Assembly: GCA_009787405.1 (NCBI GenBank)
Contig: WRGA01000124.1
Coordinates: forward strand, 34,607 to 98,606
Reading direction: 5' to 3'
Origin: Candidatus Azobacteroides sp.
GTDB lineage: Bacteria; Bacteroidota; Bacteroidia; Bacteroidales; WRGA01
DNA length: 64,000 bases
The notes beneath the pieces are model-generated. The model searched no databases, was not told the origin of the DNA, and saw only the letters and a list, made by a program, of their open reading frames with translations. Both the position numbers and the translations under genes were made by a program. Positions 63,547 to 64,000 of the stretch are shown here, in pieces. Positions within the stretch are counted from its first letter, which is position 1; every line of letters begins with the position of its first letter.

Positions 63547-64000
63547 ATGAGAAAAATATTAATATTGTTGACACTTTTAACAGTCGTTTGGCCGGTTGAA
63601 GCTCAAAGGCGGATCAATTTCGATTTCGAGTGGAGATTTATTCAAGATGATAATCCAAAATTTGCCGAACCGGATTATGTGGACCGGCAATGGGAAGAGG
63701 TGCAGTTACCGCACGACTGGAATATCAAGATGAAATTCGACAAGTCGGCAGAAGGGTCGGCAGCCTACTTGCCGGGGACCGTCGGCTGGTATCGCAAAAG
63801 TTTTATGATTCCCAAGTCTTATGCAGGGAAGCAGGTAACCATATTATTCGCCGGAATTTTTCACCAAAGCGATGTGTATGTCAATGGCCGGCATTTGGGT
63901 TTCCGCCCCTATGGTTTTTGCAGCATTGAATACGATTTGACCCCATATTTAAATATAGGAGCAGAAAACATAATTTCAGTGCGGGTCAATTGCACCGGAG
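63547..64000 (+). CDS. Glycoside hydrolase family 2 enzyme, N-terminal part (3' truncated by window)
   Basis: The first 151 residues are visible: a signal peptide (MRKILILLTLLTVVWPVEAQ) and the GH2 sugar-binding domain (INFDFEWRFIQDD, VQLPHDWNIKMKF, GTVGWYRKSFMIP, SDVYVNGRHLGFRPYGF). This is the beta-galactosidase-type N-terminal jelly-roll domain. The catalytic barrel lies outside the window, so substrate cannot be deduced. It is an exported polysaccharide-degrading enzyme, as expected in Bacteroidota. Confidence 0.9.
   Translation, partial: MRKILILLTLLTVVWPVEAQRRINFDFEWRFIQDDNPKFAEPDYVDRQWEEVQLPHDWNIKMKFDKSAEGSAAYLPGTVGWYRKSFMIPKSYAGKQVTILFAGIFHQSDVYVNGRHLGFRPYGFCSIEYDLTPYLNIGAENIISVRVNCTG

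Overview
The window is 64 kb of an anaerobic Bacteroidota genome, most likely order Bacteroidales. Three lines of evidence support this. Promoters repeatedly show the Bacteroidota pattern (TTTG near -33, TAnnTTTG near -7). Many genes belong to families typical of the phylum (DUF3078, DUF4294, paired DUF3857/transglutaminase proteins, a MuiA-like protein with a SusC-type plug segment, a TPR protein next to an outer-membrane barrel). No respiratory chain genes are visible; instead there are ADP-forming acetyl-CoA synthetase and two flavin-based electron-transfer systems. Species cannot be named from the sequence.

Layout. 1-9.3 kb: the end of dsbD, then a 1.5-kb intergenic region with three tandem copies of a short promoter-plus-terminator RNA gene (the third split by a 96-bp MITE-like insert), acd, a DUF3078 protein and an M20 amidohydrolase. 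A convergent minus-strand group follows (DUF2795, cobalamin adenosyltransferase, a methyltransferase-like protein, DUF1232). 9.3-13.8 kb: AT-rich DNA without intact genes, carrying dispersed repeats and decayed coding sequence. Four perfect GTTCCACGTGGAAC palindromes lie between 9.5 and 15.8 kb and look like a parS centromere cluster, suggesting that the replication origin is near. 13.8-31.9 kb: mnmG-apt-uvrC-dtd, two DUF3857 proteins, a seven-gene hdrCBA-flxDCBA electron-bifurcation cluster, a DUF1508 protein, a MazG-like pyrophosphohydrolase and deoC.

32-52 kb: housekeeping genes (polyprenyl synthase, polA, TrmH-type methyltransferase, nadA, upp, recX, prmC, mtaB, a CtpA-type protease, a PfkB kinase), envelope genes (a GT-C-like membrane protein, GT2, LpxL-type acyltransferase, MuiA-like) and a thioredoxin-fold protein without its cysteines. 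52.2-53.1 kb: two identical tRNA-Asn genes and one tRNA-Val. 53.2-55.7 kb: nfnAB. 55.7-64 kb: an AlbA_2-type regulator, a 1001-residue TPR protein, an outer-membrane barrel, a FemAB/GNAT-like protein and the start of a GH2 glycosidase.

How the genes fit together (inference): Acd would give ATP from acetyl-CoA, while HdrABC-FlxABCD and NfnAB would balance NADH, NADPH and ferredoxin. That is the economy expected of an energy-limited fermenter. Remnants of three mobile or accessory genes (four-helix-bundle/IVP protein, KilA-N protein, DUF433 antitoxin), a decayed region and at least eight copies of a dispersed palindromic repeat show that the intergenic space is actively eroding.
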